DNA of 64,000 bases from UBA2357 sp046295975 (GCA_046295975.1 JBKBMG010000004.1:1-64000); one strand, 5' to 3'. Shown: positions 1-8,343, counted from the stretch's first letter. Translations and numbers: made by a program. Notes: a model not told the origin generated them from the letters alone.

Positions 1-1
1 G

Positions 2-40
2 GCCGCCAGCCGGCTTGCGAAAGGTTCAGACAACGAGTAA
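2..40 (+). pseudogene. C-terminal tail of an ORF cut by the window edge, possibly IS21-type istB
   Basis: One frame is open from base 2 and ends at a TAA at 38-40, with the tail AASRLAKGSDNE. Twelve residues are too few to identify a family. The guess that this is the last part of an IS21 helper ATPase rests only on the IS21-like terminal repeats that follow at 68-111. It could be any gene truncated by the window edge. Confidence 0.25.
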
Positions 41-67
41 AAACCACCCGTCCTGTCATCTCCCACT

Positions 68-111
68 GGGGGAATTTGACCTGGCCACAGATGGAGGAAT
101 TTGAAGTGGCC
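68..111 (+). mobile_element. Right end of a probable IS21-family insertion sequence (tandem terminal repeats)
   Basis: Two 19-bp imperfect direct repeats lie 25 bp apart: GGGGGAATTTGACCTGGCC at 68-86 and GGAGGAATTTGAAGTGGCC at 93-111. They agree at 16 of 19 positions. IS21-family elements are known for multiple terminal repeats of this GTGGCC/AAATTC kind at each end. The repeats stop exactly where the sequence becomes an open histidine kinase reading frame that lacks its beginning, which is what an insertion junction would look like. The rest of the element lies left of the window, so the family call is provisional. Confidence 0.5.
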
Positions 112-719
112 GCCGGGGGGCCGGCGAACTGGTCACGAGTTTCAAGCAGGTCGCGGTCGACCAGACCAGCTTGCAGCGACGGCGCTTCCTCCTCGAGGAG
201 ATTGTTTCCGAAACCATGGTGACCTTGCACCCAACGCTAAAGCGCACGCCCTTTGTCGTCGAAATCGAACTCGCCGACGGACTCGTATTCGACAGCTATC
301 CCGGACCATTGGGGCAGGTGCTGACCAACCTGATCAACAACGCCGTAAACCATGCATTCGAGGGGCGTAGCCATGGCCACATCCGCTTGAGTGCCTGGCG
401 AGCAGAGGACGACTGTGCCGTCATACGCGTGGCCGATGACGGTGTTGGCATTGCGCCGGGGATGAGAAAGCGGGTGTTCGACCCCTTCTTCACGACACGT
501 ATGGGGCGGGGTGGCACGGGGCTGGGGCTGCATATCGCACACGCCAGCGTTACCCAATTGCTGGGCGGTCGGATCGCCATCGTCGATGTGCCGGGTTGGG
601 AGACCACGTTCGAGGTGGTGCTGCCGCTCCGGGCGCCGTATCGAGGTGCCGCTCAGGTCGACGATGAATCCATGGCACAGTCCGCCCACACCGGTGACTC
701 AAACGAGGCGGCGAGATAG
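105..719 (+). pseudogene. Sensor histidine kinase, 5'-truncated (C-terminal ATPase domain only)
   Basis: The frame is open from 105, just after an in-frame TGA at 102-104, to a TAG at 717-719. It has no plausible start codon. It encodes the end of a HisKA helix region (ELVTSFKQVAVDQTS) followed by a complete HATPase_c domain. The N box (QVLTNLINNAVNHAF), G1 box (DDGVGIAPGM), F box (FDPFFTTR) and G2 box (GGTGLGL) are all present. The sensor part and phospho-acceptor histidine are missing and replaced by the IS21-like end. The style of the kinase core recalls 7TMR-DISM kinases. Its last 67 bases overlap the convergent LysR gene. It is probably non-functional unless translation starts inside, for example at the ATG near 215. 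Confidence 0.75.
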
Positions 720-1576
720 TCGATCAGCGCGCGTACCTTCACCGACAGGTACTTGCGTGACGGATAGACGATGTAGATACCGATGTCGGATGCGCGGCAG
801 TCCGGCAGCACCTCGACCAGGCGGCCGTGGCGCAGGTCTTCGTGGATCAGGAAGTCGGGTTGCAGCACGATGCCCTGATCGGCAAGGGCGATGGCGCGGC
901 AGGTGTCGCCGTTGTTGGTACGCATGCATGGTCGTGTCTGCACGTCGCGCGGGCCCTCGGGTGTTTTGAAGCGCCAGGCATCCCCTTCCGAACGGTAGGA
1001 ATAGGCGATCACGCGGTGGCTGGCCAGTTCCTCGATCCGGCGTGGCTCGCCGTAGCGGGCAAGATAGGCCGGCGAGGCTGCGAGTATGATGCGTGTTGTT
1101 GCCAGGCGACGGAACACCAGGCTGGAGTCGGTCATGCGGCTGATGCGGATCACCGCATCGAAGCCCTCGTCGACCACGTCGACGATGCGGTCCGAGAGGG
1201 TGACGTCGAGTTCCACGTCGGGGTAGCGTTCGATGAACGGCCCCCACAACGGTGCCAGATGCAGGATGCCGAAGGAAAACGGGGCGTTGATGCGCAGGCG
1301 TCCGATCGGCCGCCCGGTCACCGCGCCGACCGCGCCGTCTGCCTCGTCGAGGTCCGCGAGCAGTTGTTTGCAGCGTGCGTAGTAAGCTTGTCCCGCGTCG
1401 GTGAGCGATAGTCGCCGTGTCGTGCGTTGCAGCAGGCGGGCACCGAGACGTGCTTCCAGTTCGATGACACTGCGCGAGATCGCTGCCTTGGAGAGTGATA
1501 GTGCTTCCCCGGCACCGACGAAGCTGCCGGCCTCCACGACCGCCACGAAACATTCCAGTTCCCGGAATCTGTCCAT
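653..1576 (-). CDS. LysR-family transcriptional regulator
   Basis: A 307-residue protein with the usual LysR plan. The N-terminal winged helix-turn-helix covers about residues 1-60 (FVAVVEAGSFVGAGEALSLSKAAISRSV), a linker helix follows, and a periplasmic-binding-like effector domain covers about 90-295. It resembles the CrgA/DmlR branch (QRTTRRLSLTDAG). It diverges from the cytochrome b561 gene at 1733, so it may control that gene and the two YceI genes. The effector is unknown. Its 3' end runs into the end of the truncated histidine kinase on the other strand. Confidence 0.9.
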   Translation of the reverse strand: MDRFRELECFVAVVEAGSFVGAGEALSLSKAAISRSVIELEARLGARLLQRTTRRLSLTDAGQAYYARCKQLLADLDEADGAVGAVTGRPIGRLRINAPFSFGILHLAPLWGPFIERYPDVELDVTLSDRIVDVVDEGFDAVIRISRMTDSSLVFRRLATTRIILAASPAYLARYGEPRRIEELASHRVIAYSYRSEGDAWRFKTPEGPRDVQTRPCMRTNNGDTCRAIALADQGIVLQPDFLIHEDLRHGRLVEVLPDCRASDIGIYIVYPSRKYLSVKVRALIDYLAASFESPVWADCAMDSSST

Positions 1577-1580
1577 TTTT

Positions 1581-1599
1581 TGTCAAGTACGGATTGACA
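1581..1599. promoter_or_regulatory. Candidate LysR operator (inverted repeat)
   Basis: TGTCAA and TTGACA form a perfect inverted repeat separated by 7 bases, only 5 bp upstream of the lysR start codon. This fits LysR autoregulation sites (T-N11-A dyads). The site lies in the divergent lysR/cytochrome b561 promoter region. No binding evidence exists. Confidence 0.45.
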
Positions 1600-1732
1600 G
1601 TAAGTTGCGAATTGTCGAGTTTATCTCTCATACTGCTGTGAATATCATGCGTCCGTAATTCACGAGCGGCGACGTTGCCGCTCGGGCTCGTTCCATGGGG
1701 AAGGAGCCTCGTCTCATTGGAGTGTCCGCCCT

Positions 1733-2278
1733 ATGACTCAACGCTACGGCGGGGTCGCGATTTCGTTGCACTGGCTGGTCGGGGCCGGGCTAGTGGGCTT
1801 GTTCTGTTTCGGCCTCTACATGGTTGATCTGCCGCTGTCGCCGACCAAACTCAAGTACTACTCTTGGCACAAATGGGCTGGCGTCACCCTGTTCCTGCTC
1901 GTTCTGCTGCGTCTGACATGGCGGCTCACGCACGCTGCGCCACCACTTCCCGCGGGCATGCCGGGCTGGCAAAAGGCGGCTGCGTCGGCTGCGCATTGGG
2001 TCTTGTACGCGCTGATGCTCGCCATTCCGCTCAGCGGCTGGTTGATGAGCTCGGCCAAGGGTATCCCGACCGTCTGGTTCGGGGTGCTGCCCTTGCCCGA
2101 TCTGGTGGCCAAGGACGTCGCGCTGGGCGACGCCCTGCAGCTTGTGCACAAGATATTGAACTATTCGCTCGCCGGCGTGGTCGTGCTCCACGCAGCCGCC
2201 GCGCTCAAGCACCATTTCGTCGACAAGGACGATGTGCTGGTCCGCATGCTGCCGGCAGCCGGCGGAAAGCGTGAATGA
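1733..2278 (+). CDS. Cytochrome b561 family membrane protein
   Basis: A 181-residue protein with four predicted transmembrane helices, typical of bacterial CybB-type diheme cytochrome b561. Candidate heme ligands are His13 (SLHWL), His46 (WHKWAG) and the two histidines of the last helix pair (LVHKILNY and VVLHAAAALKHH). The family moves electrons between quinol and other carriers in the inner membrane. It sits directly upstream of two YceI genes. The b561-YceI combination is common, and YceI lipocalin-like proteins are thought to bind isoprenoid quinone-like ligands. The start follows a GGAGTG Shine-Dalgarno-like motif. Confidence 0.9.
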   Translation: MTQRYGGVAISLHWLVGAGLVGLFCFGLYMVDLPLSPTKLKYYSWHKWAGVTLFLLVLLRLTWRLTHAAPPLPAGMPGWQKAAASAAHWVLYALMLAIPLSGWLMSSAKGIPTVWFGVLPLPDLVAKDVALGDALQLVHKILNYSLAGVVVLHAAAALKHHFVDKDDVLVRMLPAAGGKRE

Positions 2279-2315
2279 CAGACCATGCGTGCATGACAGA
2301 AAATTGGATGAAGCC

Positions 2316-2894
2316 ATGATTAAAAGAGTATTTCGCCCCCTGGCGCTTGCTGCCTCCGCCAGCCTCTTGTTGACGTCCGGCGTATTCGCAGCCGGTTACG
2401 GCGAGGTGGATGCCGCGGCCAGCCGTCTCACTTTCGGTTTCACCCAGATGGGCGTGAACATGAACGGCAGCTTCGGAGAGTTCGAGGTACGACTCGACTT
2501 CGATCCGGACAAACCGGCTGCGGCCAGTGCCGGACTAACCCTGAACCTCGCCTCCATTGATACCGGTTCGGTGGAAGCGAACGAGGAGGTGCTCGGCAAG
2601 GATTGGTTTGATACCGCCAACCATCCGCTGGCACGCTTTGAATCGCGCGAGGTCCGGGTACTCGGCGACAACCGCTTCGAGGCCGTCGGGGATCTCTCCA
2701 TCAAGGGCAATAGCCGCGAGGTGGCGGCGCCCTTCACCGTCACCCCTCAGGGGGATGCCATGGTGTTCGAGGGCAGTTTCAAGATGAACCGGGCTGACTT
2801 TGGCGTGGGCGAGGGCATGTGGGGCGATTTCGGCATCGTTGCCAACGAGGTCGAAGTACGTTTCCACGTGGTCGCGGCGCCATCCAAGAATTGA
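2316..2894 (+). CDS. YceI family periplasmic protein
   Basis: A 192-residue protein. The chosen ATG gives a clear signal peptide (MIKRVFRPLALAASASLLLTSGVFA, cleaved before AGYGEV); the open frame extends upstream but without such features. The rest is the YceI beta-barrel: SRLTFGFTQMGVNMNGSFGEF near the start, then SIDTGSVEANEEVL, DWFDTANHPLARFES and LSIKGNSREV. Family members bind amphiphilic isoprenoid compounds in the periplasm. It is the middle member of a cytochrome b561-yceI-yceI group, probably one transcript. It is more divergent than the second copy downstream. Confidence 0.9.
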   Translation: MIKRVFRPLALAASASLLLTSGVFAAGYGEVDAAASRLTFGFTQMGVNMNGSFGEFEVRLDFDPDKPAAASAGLTLNLASIDTGSVEANEEVLGKDWFDTANHPLARFESREVRVLGDNRFEAVGDLSIKGNSREVAAPFTVTPQGDAMVFEGSFKMNRADFGVGEGMWGDFGIVANEVEVRFHVVAAPSKN

Positions 2895-3075
2895 ATCCGG
2901 GCGCCACAGTCGCCGATTCGGGGATGAATCTCCCCGAACACCGCTCGTCCGGGGCCGTCAGCACATCAAGTCGTTCCGAAAGCGGGCGCAGCCCGTGCTG
3001 ACAGACGCAATGCCCTGGCGCGGGCGGTGAGCAAGCATCCCCCCTTCGTTTTTCCCCATAACAGAAAAGGACTCA

Positions 3076-3648
3076 ATGATGAAAAAAACCCTTGTTTCGA
3101 TGCTGTTCGCCAGCCTGATCGCCGCACCGGCTTTCGCTGCTCCGGAAGTGTACGTCATCGACGACACGCATACCTTCCCGCGCTTCTCGTACAACCATCT
3201 GGGGTTCTCGACCCAGGTTTCCCGCTTCAACAGCACCTCGGGCACGATCACCTTCGACCGTGAGGCGCGCACCGGCGAGGTGGACGTCACCATCGACATG
3301 ACTTCGGTCGACACGGGCTACGACACCTTCAACGAGCACATCCAGGCGGCCGATTTCCTGGATACCGCCAACTTCCCGACGGCGACTTTCAAGTCCACGA
3401 GCGTGCGTTTCGAAGGTGATGTGCCGGCCGCCATCGAGGGCGAACTGACGATCAAGGGCGTGACCCGCCCGGTCACCCTCACCGTCACGGGCTTCACCGC
3501 CAAACCGCACCCCATGCTGCAAAAGGATGCGATCGGCGCCAACGCCACGGCCGTGATCAAGCGCAGCGAGTTCAATGCCGGCAAGTACGCGCCCAACGTT
3601 GGTGACGAAGTGACGCTGGACATCTCGCTGGAAGCGATCAAGCAGTAA
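3076..3648 (+). CDS. YceI family periplasmic protein (second copy)
   Basis: A 190-residue protein with a signal peptide (MMKKTLVSMLFASLIAAPAFA) cut before APEVYVID. It carries the full YceI fold signature: DDTHTFPRFSYNHLGFSTQ, VDTGYDTFNEHI, ADFLDTANFP and GELTIKGVTRPVTL. It resembles the E. coli YceI type more closely than its neighbour. A good AAAGGA ribosome site precedes the start. A 181-base gap after the first yceI holds no ORF. Transcription probably ends at the hairpin at 3666-3699. Confidence 0.93.
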   Translation: MMKKTLVSMLFASLIAAPAFAAPEVYVIDDTHTFPRFSYNHLGFSTQVSRFNSTSGTITFDREARTGEVDVTIDMTSVDTGYDTFNEHIQAADFLDTANFPTATFKSTSVRFEGDVPAAIEGELTIKGVTRPVTLTVTGFTAKPHPMLQKDAIGANATAVIKRSEFNAGKYAPNVGDEVTLDISLEAIKQ

Positions 3649-3665
3649 TCCGGCAGCATTAGGCA

Positions 3666-3699
3666 AAATGGGGCGGGTTCGCAAGAACCCGCCCCATTT
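3666..3699. terminator. Bidirectional intrinsic terminator shared by yceI and tRNA-Thr
   Basis: A perfect 15-bp inverted repeat (3666-3680 with 3685-3699) closes on a GCAA tetraloop. The plus side is followed by TTTCTTT-like sequence after the yceI stop. The minus side is followed by TTTGCCT after the tRNA 3' end. One hairpin therefore appears to stop both converging transcripts. Confidence 0.85.
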
Positions 3700-3709
3700 C
3701 TTTGCCGTC

Positions 3710-3785
3710 TGGTGCCGACAGTCTGACTCGAACAGACGACCTACCGCTTACAAGGCGGTTGCTCTACCAACTGAGCTATGCCGGC
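3710..3785 (-). tRNA. tRNA-Thr (anticodon UGU)
   Basis: The reverse strand folds as a full cloverleaf of 76 bases including an encoded CCA. The acceptor is GCCGGCA paired with TGTCGGC (one G-U pair), the D arm is GCTC-AGTTGGTA-GAGC, the anticodon stem ACCGC/GCGGT holds loop CTTGTAA, and the T arm contains GTTCGAGTC. Anticodon TGT reads the threonine codon ACA. It begins 10 bases after the nirE stop on the same strand. Confidence 0.95.
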
Positions 3786-3794
3786 GAGGGCGCG

Positions 3795-3800
3795 ATTATA
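3795..3800 (-). promoter_or_regulatory. Candidate -10 box for tRNA-Thr, overlapping the nirE stop codon
   Basis: On the minus strand this reads TATAAT, a consensus -10 hexamer, 9 bases before the mature tRNA 5' end. It includes the TAA stop of nirE. No convincing -35 hexamer was found at the usual spacing inside nirE, so the promoter is plausible rather than certain. Confidence 0.5.
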
Positions 3801-4683
3801 GCGCATGTGGTGCCGCCAGTTGGTAGTCTTCCCGCAGCGCAGCGATCGGCATACAGGTGTTTGCCGTCAGGGGCACGTGCGCCGATTTCTCGGGCATGAG
3901 TCTGTCGTGCAGTGCGACCACGCTGCCAATCATGATGAGTGCCGGCGGGTGGAGTCCGGCGCGTGTTGCGTCATCCGGCAGAGTGGCGAGGCTGCCGATC
4001 AGGGTGCGCTGTTCGGGCGTGGTGCCCTTGTGGATGATCGCGGCGGGTGTCGCGGGCGACAGACCGTGGGCCACGAGGCGTTCGCAGATGATTTCCAGCG
4101 CGCCCAGGCCCATGTAGATCACCACAGTCTGGCCGGGGCGGGCGAGGGCGTGCCAGTCGAGGTTCACCGTGCCGTCCTTTAGATGCCCGGTGGCGAACAC
4201 CAGCGCACGGGCGTGGTCGCGATGGGTCAGCGGCATCCCCGTACAGGCCGATATCCCCGATGCTGCGGTGATGCCCGGGACGACTTCGCAGGCGATTCCG
4301 GCGTCGACGAGCGCCTCCATCTCCTCGCCACCACGGCCAAATATGAATGGGTCGCCGCCCTTGAGCCGGACGACGTTGCGGCCCTTGCGTGCCTCGGACA
4401 CCAGCAGTGCGTTGATGTCGTGCTGTGGTAGTGCATGCCGGCCGGCTTCCTTGCCGGCATAGATGCGGGTCGCAGCGGGGTGTATCAAGTCCATGACACC
4501 GTCGCCGACGAGGTGGTCGAAGACCACGACTTCCGCCTGCGCAAGCAGACGGGCGGCCTTGAGGGTGAGCAGTTCGGGGTCGCCCGGCCCGGCGCCGACG
4601 AGAAAGACCTTGCCGACCTGGGCGGGGCTGTCGCTGCCGGGGGAATTGGGGCGCACGGTGTTGGAATCGAGACGCTCACTCAT
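3796..4683 (-). CDS. nirE: Uroporphyrinogen-III C-methyltransferase, heme d1 branch (NirE)
   Basis: A 295-residue SAM-dependent methyltransferase that turns uroporphyrinogen III into precorrin-2, the entry step to siroheme, cobalamin and heme d1. Motifs seen are the SAM-binding GAGPGDPELLT near residue 30, RLKGGDPFIFGRGGEE, and VVPGITAASG. A stand-alone CobA/SumT-type enzyme without CysG fusion fits NirE. It diverges from nirC and the rest of the heme d1 genes across a shared FNR-like box, which supports the nir assignment over a cobalamin or sulfite role. An unrelated N-terminal tail of about 25 residues precedes the core. Confidence 0.88.
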   Translation of the reverse strand: MSERLDSNTVRPNSPGSDSPAQVGKVFLVGAGPGDPELLTLKAARLLAQAEVVVFDHLVGDGVMDLIHPAATRIYAGKEAGRHALPQHDINALLVSEARKGRNVVRLKGGDPFIFGRGGEEMEALVDAGIACEVVPGITAASGISACTGMPLTHRDHARALVFATGHLKDGTVNLDWHALARPGQTVVIYMGLGALEIICERLVAHGLSPATPAAIIHKGTTPEQRTLIGSLATLPDDATRAGLHPPALIMIGSVVALHDRLMPEKSAHVPLTANTCMPIAALREDYQLAAPHAL

Positions 4684-4799
4684 CGGTTTTCTCCAGGAAT
4701 GGATCGCGGCAGCCGCCGGACCGTCATTGCGCGGATGAGCCCCAGACTACGGGCGTGTTCGCAGCGTCGCCACTTTAACCCCACTGCGCGGCGGGGAAA

Positions 4800-4813
4800 T
4801 TAACCCAAATCAA
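4800..4813. promoter_or_regulatory. FNR/DNR-like box between nirE and nirC
   Basis: TTAACCCAAATCAA (TTGATTTGGGTTAA on the other strand) matches the TTGAT-N4-ATCAA consensus with two changes. It is central to the nirE/nirC divergent region. A class II position (-41.5) would place starts near 4848 for nirC and near 4765 for nirE. Confidence 0.6.
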
Positions 4814-5020
4814 GGCTGGCCCGGGCGGCGCGGCTGGATACTGAGTGCCGTCGAATCACTGCCGGCATGGCCGGATTGGGTCGTCGTGATGATGAACGAA
4901 TGGATTGACGCTTCGATGGATCAGCTGCGCGACGGCATCGCCGCGTTGCGCAGGCTTGGGTTGTCCGCCTGCGCAAGCAACCAGTCCTGTGCACGACACC
5001 TCGCGTACCTAGCGTCTGGA

Positions 5021-5443
5021 ATGTTCCGGGCGCGTGTCCGGATTGCCGATGCTACTCGGCGCGCGATCGCGATGGTATTGCCCGTGTGCTTGTCCAGCGG
5101 CCTGGCGCTGGTGCCGGTGGGCAGCGTCTGGTCGGCCGATGATGTGGTCGCCGATGGCGCGATCTCGATCGTGCGTGCGGCTGAGTTGGTGCATCTGGTC
5201 CGGCAGGACTGCGGGTCGTGCCACGGGCTCACCCTGAAAGGCGGGCTTGGACCGGCGCTCACCGCCGACGCGCTTTACGACAAACCAGCGGAAGGTCTGG
5301 TCGCGACCATCGTCGGCGGACGTCCGGGGACGCCGATGCCGCCGTTTCGGGGCTTGATCAGCGAAGCGGAAGCGGAATGGATCGTGGAACAGTTGATGGC
5401 GGGTTTTCCCGAGACCGCTCAGGCGACGGAGGCAAGAAAATGA
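5021..5443 (+). CDS. nirC: Periplasmic c-type cytochrome NirC
   Basis: A small monoheme cytochrome c. With the ATG at 5021 the protein has 140 residues and a plausible signal peptide (arginine-rich start, then AMVLPVCLSSGLALVPVGSVWSA). The heme site is CGSCH at residues 64-68, with GLGPAL and TPMPPF after it; the methionine of MPPF is the likely sixth ligand. The frame stays open upstream to an ATG at 4886, but those 45 residues would bury the signal peptide. The gene overlaps nirF by 4 bases (ATGA). NirC is known as an electron donor to NirS or a helper in heme d1 formation. Confidence 0.8.
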   Translation: MFRARVRIADATRRAIAMVLPVCLSSGLALVPVGSVWSADDVVADGAISIVRAAELVHLVRQDCGSCHGLTLKGGLGPALTADALYDKPAEGLVATIVGGRPGTPMPPFRGLISEAEAEWIVEQLMAGFPETAQATEARK

Positions 5444-6654
5444 GTTTCGAGTGGCTGGCGCGCCCATGCGCCTCGCGGCTGCGGGCCACGGTGTTCGGCC
5501 TGGCACTGGTCGTTGGCAGTGCCCCTGCGATCGGCGACAGCGTTGGCCTGCGCGGCACCGGGGATCTGGGGGTGGTCATCGAACGGGCGACCGGCGAGGT
5601 GAGCATCGTCGAGACCACCGGGCGAACGGCGTTGGCACGCGTGCCCGGTCTTGGGGATTTGTCGCATGCGTCGGTGGTGTTCTCGCGCGACGCGCGTCAT
5701 GCCTACGTGTTTGGCCGGGACGGCGGTCTGACCAAGGTCGACCTGCTGGAGGCGCGTATTGCCGCGCGGGTGATCCAGGCTGGCAACGCGATTGGCGGTG
5801 CGATCTCCCAGGACGGGCGGATTCTTGTGGCGCAGAACTATGAGCCGGGCGGCATCAAGGCCTTCGATGCCGACACGCTCGAGACCATCGCCGAGGTGCC
5901 GGCCATCTACGGCCCGAATGGCGAGCGGGCGAAGGTGGTGGGGTTGGCGGACCTGCCCGGCAATCGTTTCATCTACTCCTTGTTCGAAGCCGGCGAGATC
6001 TGGCTCACCGACCTGTCCGATCCCGCCCACCCGGTCACCGAGCGGTTTCCTGCAGGCAAGCTGCCTTATGACGCATTGGTGACGCCGGACGGGCGTTACT
6101 ACATTGCAGGCCTGTTCGGCGAGGATGGACTTTCCATGCTGGACTTGTGGCAGCCGGAGTTGGGCGTGCGCACCATCCTGCCCGGTTATGGCCGGGGCGA
6201 GGAGGCCTTGCCGGTGTACAAGATGCCGCATCTGCGCGGCTGGGCGGTGGCCGCGGGGCGTGCCTACCTGCCGGCGATCGGCCGCCATGAAGTGCTGGTG
6301 GTGGAGCTTGGCAGCTGGCGCGAACTCGAGCGCATTCCGGTGAAGAGCCAGCCGGTGTTCGTGATGGCGCGGCCCGACGGGCGGGAGGTGTGGGTGAATT
6401 TTGCCTTCCCTGACAACAGCTGGATGCAGGTCATCGACACCTTTCGCGGCGAGGTCGTGCATACCTTCGAACCGGGCAAGGCGGTGCTGCACATGGAATT
6501 CACGCCCAAGGGCGAGGCGATCTGGATTTCCGCGCGCGACGACGACCAGGTGGTGATGTACGACACCCGCAGTCGCGAACGCATCGGCTCGTTGCCAGTG
6601 ACCAGTCCAAGCGGCATTTTCTTCACCAGCCGTGCCTTCCGCACCGGGTTCTGA
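5440..6654 (+). CDS. nirF: Heme d1 biosynthesis protein NirF
   Basis: A 404-residue protein with an N-terminal signal sequence (about 1-33) and an eight-bladed beta-propeller like the d1 domain of NirS but without a cytochrome c domain. Propeller motifs seen include GDLGVVIERATGEVSIVE, FSRDARHAYVFGRDGG, TPDGRYYIAGLFGEDG, VYKMPHLRGWAV and LHMEFTPKGEAIWISARD. NirF binds late heme d1 intermediates; its exact reaction is still debated. Its start overlaps the nirC stop, so the two are probably translationally coupled. Confidence 0.92.
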   Translation: MSFEWLARPCASRLRATVFGLALVVGSAPAIGDSVGLRGTGDLGVVIERATGEVSIVETTGRTALARVPGLGDLSHASVVFSRDARHAYVFGRDGGLTKVDLLEARIAARVIQAGNAIGGAISQDGRILVAQNYEPGGIKAFDADTLETIAEVPAIYGPNGERAKVVGLADLPGNRFIYSLFEAGEIWLTDLSDPAHPVTERFPAGKLPYDALVTPDGRYYIAGLFGEDGLSMLDLWQPELGVRTILPGYGRGEEALPVYKMPHLRGWAVAAGRAYLPAIGRHEVLVVELGSWRELERIPVKSQPVFVMARPDGREVWVNFAFPDNSWMQVIDTFRGEVVHTFEPGKAVLHMEFTPKGEAIWISARDDDQVVMYDTRSRERIGSLPVTSPSGIFFTSRAFRTGF

Positions 6655-6740
6655 CATGACACAAGCGCTGCGCTCACTGCCCTTGCCGTGTCTTGAGCGG
6701 GGGCAGACCGCTGTGGGCGTAACCCAGCGGGAGGTCTGAG

Positions 6741-7838
6741 ATGGACGCCACCAGCCTGCGTCTGCTCAACGACTATCAGCGACATTTCCCTCGGGTGGAC
6801 AGACCGTTCGCGGCGATCGGTGCCGAACTCGGCATGGACGAGGCGGCCGTGATCCAAGCTTACGAGGCGCTCTGTGCCTCCGGCCATTTAAGCCGCATCG
6901 GGCCGGTGTTCGCCGCGGGCCGCGCGGGTCGCAGCGCGTTGGTGGCCATGGCGGTGCCGGACGACCGACTGGAACAGACTGCCGAGAAGGTGAATGCGCT
7001 CCCGGAGGTGAATCACAACTATCAGCGCGAGCACCACTTCAACCTCTGGGCGGTCGTCGCCGCGCCGTCGGCCGAGCGTTTCGATGCGGTGTTGCGTACG
7101 CTGGGCACCGCAGCAGAGGCAAGCCCGCTGGTGCTGCCGATGATAGAGGCATACCACATCGATCTCGGTTTTGACCTGTGTGGGGGCGATGCGGCGGGCG
7201 GCGACGTTGTCGGGGAGGTGGCGGCGGCCGGGGCGGAAGGGAAACGTCCCGGCGCGACCGTCGTGCCCGACAGGCCTGGATCCAGTCGGCGCGACGCCGA
7301 CGCGCTATCCGGACCGGTGCCAGGGACCGCTCATGCGTCCGCAGCCTGTGCGCTGCCGGCGCTGGAACAGGCCTTGCTCGCCGAATTGCAGAACGGTCTG
7401 CCGCTGTGCCCCCGCCCCTTCGCGAACCTGGGGGAACGGGTGGGGCTCAGCGCCGGCATGACGCTCGAACTTCTGGAACGGGTGCTGGACGACGGCCTGA
7501 TCCGGCGATTCGGCGTGGTCGTGCGGCACCACGAACTCGGCTATCGCGCCAATGCGATGTGCGTCTGGGACGTCCCCGACAGCGAGGTACGCGCCGTGGG
7601 CGCGCGTCTGGCGCGCGAGGCCGGTGTGACGCTGTGCTACCGGCGCGCGCGGGCCTTGCCGCACTGGCGCTACAACCTGTTCTGCATGATCCACGGACGT
7701 GCGCGCGACGAGGTCGAGGCGCTGCGCGACACGCTCGCCTCACGTCTGGGGCTGGATGCCTGGCCGCACGCGGTGCTCTTCAGCGTTCGGCGCTTCAAGC
7801 AATGCGGTGGGCGCTACTTCTCGTCGGGGACGGCATGA
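6741..7838 (+). CDS. nirDL: Siroheme decarboxylase, fused NirD-NirL
   Basis: A 365-residue fusion of two AsnC/Lrp-like siroheme decarboxylase units. Residues about 1-150 are NirD-like (helix-turn-helix fold, then HNYQREHHFNLW). Residues about 205-365 are NirL-like (CYRRARALPHWRYNLF). A glycine/alanine-rich linker of roughly 50 residues joins them. The complex removes two acetate carboxyls from siroheme to give didecarboxysiroheme. It acts with NirG and NirH, which follow directly. The regulator-like fold does not mean DNA binding here. The gap from nirF is 86 bases. Confidence 0.9.
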   Translation: MDATSLRLLNDYQRHFPRVDRPFAAIGAELGMDEAAVIQAYEALCASGHLSRIGPVFAAGRAGRSALVAMAVPDDRLEQTAEKVNALPEVNHNYQREHHFNLWAVVAAPSAERFDAVLRTLGTAAEASPLVLPMIEAYHIDLGFDLCGGDAAGGDVVGEVAAAGAEGKRPGATVVPDRPGSSRRDADALSGPVPGTAHASAACALPALEQALLAELQNGLPLCPRPFANLGERVGLSAGMTLELLERVLDDGLIRRFGVVVRHHELGYRANAMCVWDVPDSEVRAVGARLAREAGVTLCYRRARALPHWRYNLFCMIHGRARDEVEALRDTLASRLGLDAWPHAVLFSVRRFKQCGGRYFSSGTA

Positions 7839-7848
7839 GGGCGGTGCG

Positions 7849-8343
7849 ATGACCAGGGACACAGTGGCCGGCGAGCGCCCAGAATCGCAGCCGGCCGACA
7901 TCGACGACCAGGATCGCGCGCTGATCAATGCCTTGCAGGGGGGATTTCCGCTCTCCCGGCGGCCGTTTGCGGAGATCGGGGCGCAGCTGGGCATGGACGA
8001 GGCGGCCGTGCTTGCGCGCATAGACCGATTGTTGCGCGTTGGCGTACTGACACGATTCGGGCCGATGTTCCAGGTCGAGCGCATGGGCGGCCGATTCTGC
8101 CTGGCGGCGATGGCGGTGCCGGAGGCGCGCTTCGAGGCCATCTGCGCGGTGGTGAACGGCTTTCCCGAAGTCGCTCACAACTATCGCCGCGAACACGCCA
8201 TGAACATGTGGTTCGTGATCGCGACCGAACGGCCAGAGCGGGTGGCGGACGTGGCTGCGGATATCGAGCGCCGCACCGGTCTGGTCGTCAATCTGTTCCC
8301 CAAGGAGCGGGAGTACTTCGTCGACATGAGGTTGAAGGTATGA
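7849..8343 (+). CDS. nirG: Siroheme decarboxylase subunit NirG
   Basis: A 164-residue AsnC-like protein. It has the NirD/NirG-type signature HNYRREHAMNMWF and the N-terminal DDQDRALINALQGGFPLSRRPF. The chosen ATG lies 10 bases after nirDL; longer frames upstream overlap nirDL heavily. It overlaps nirH by 4 bases (ATGA). It forms part of the NirDLGH complex making didecarboxysiroheme in the cytoplasm. NirD and NirG are close paralogues, so the letter is assigned by gene order. Confidence 0.87.
   Translation: MTRDTVAGERPESQPADIDDQDRALINALQGGFPLSRRPFAEIGAQLGMDEAAVLARIDRLLRVGVLTRFGPMFQVERMGGRFCLAAMAVPEARFEAICAVVNGFPEVAHNYRREHAMNMWFVIATERPERVADVAADIERRTGLVVNLFPKEREYFVDMRLKV

Noticed and set aside
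4886..5020. N-terminal extension of NirC from the ATG at 4886
   Set aside because: The 45 extra residues would place the signal peptide internally, and nothing in them resembles the family.
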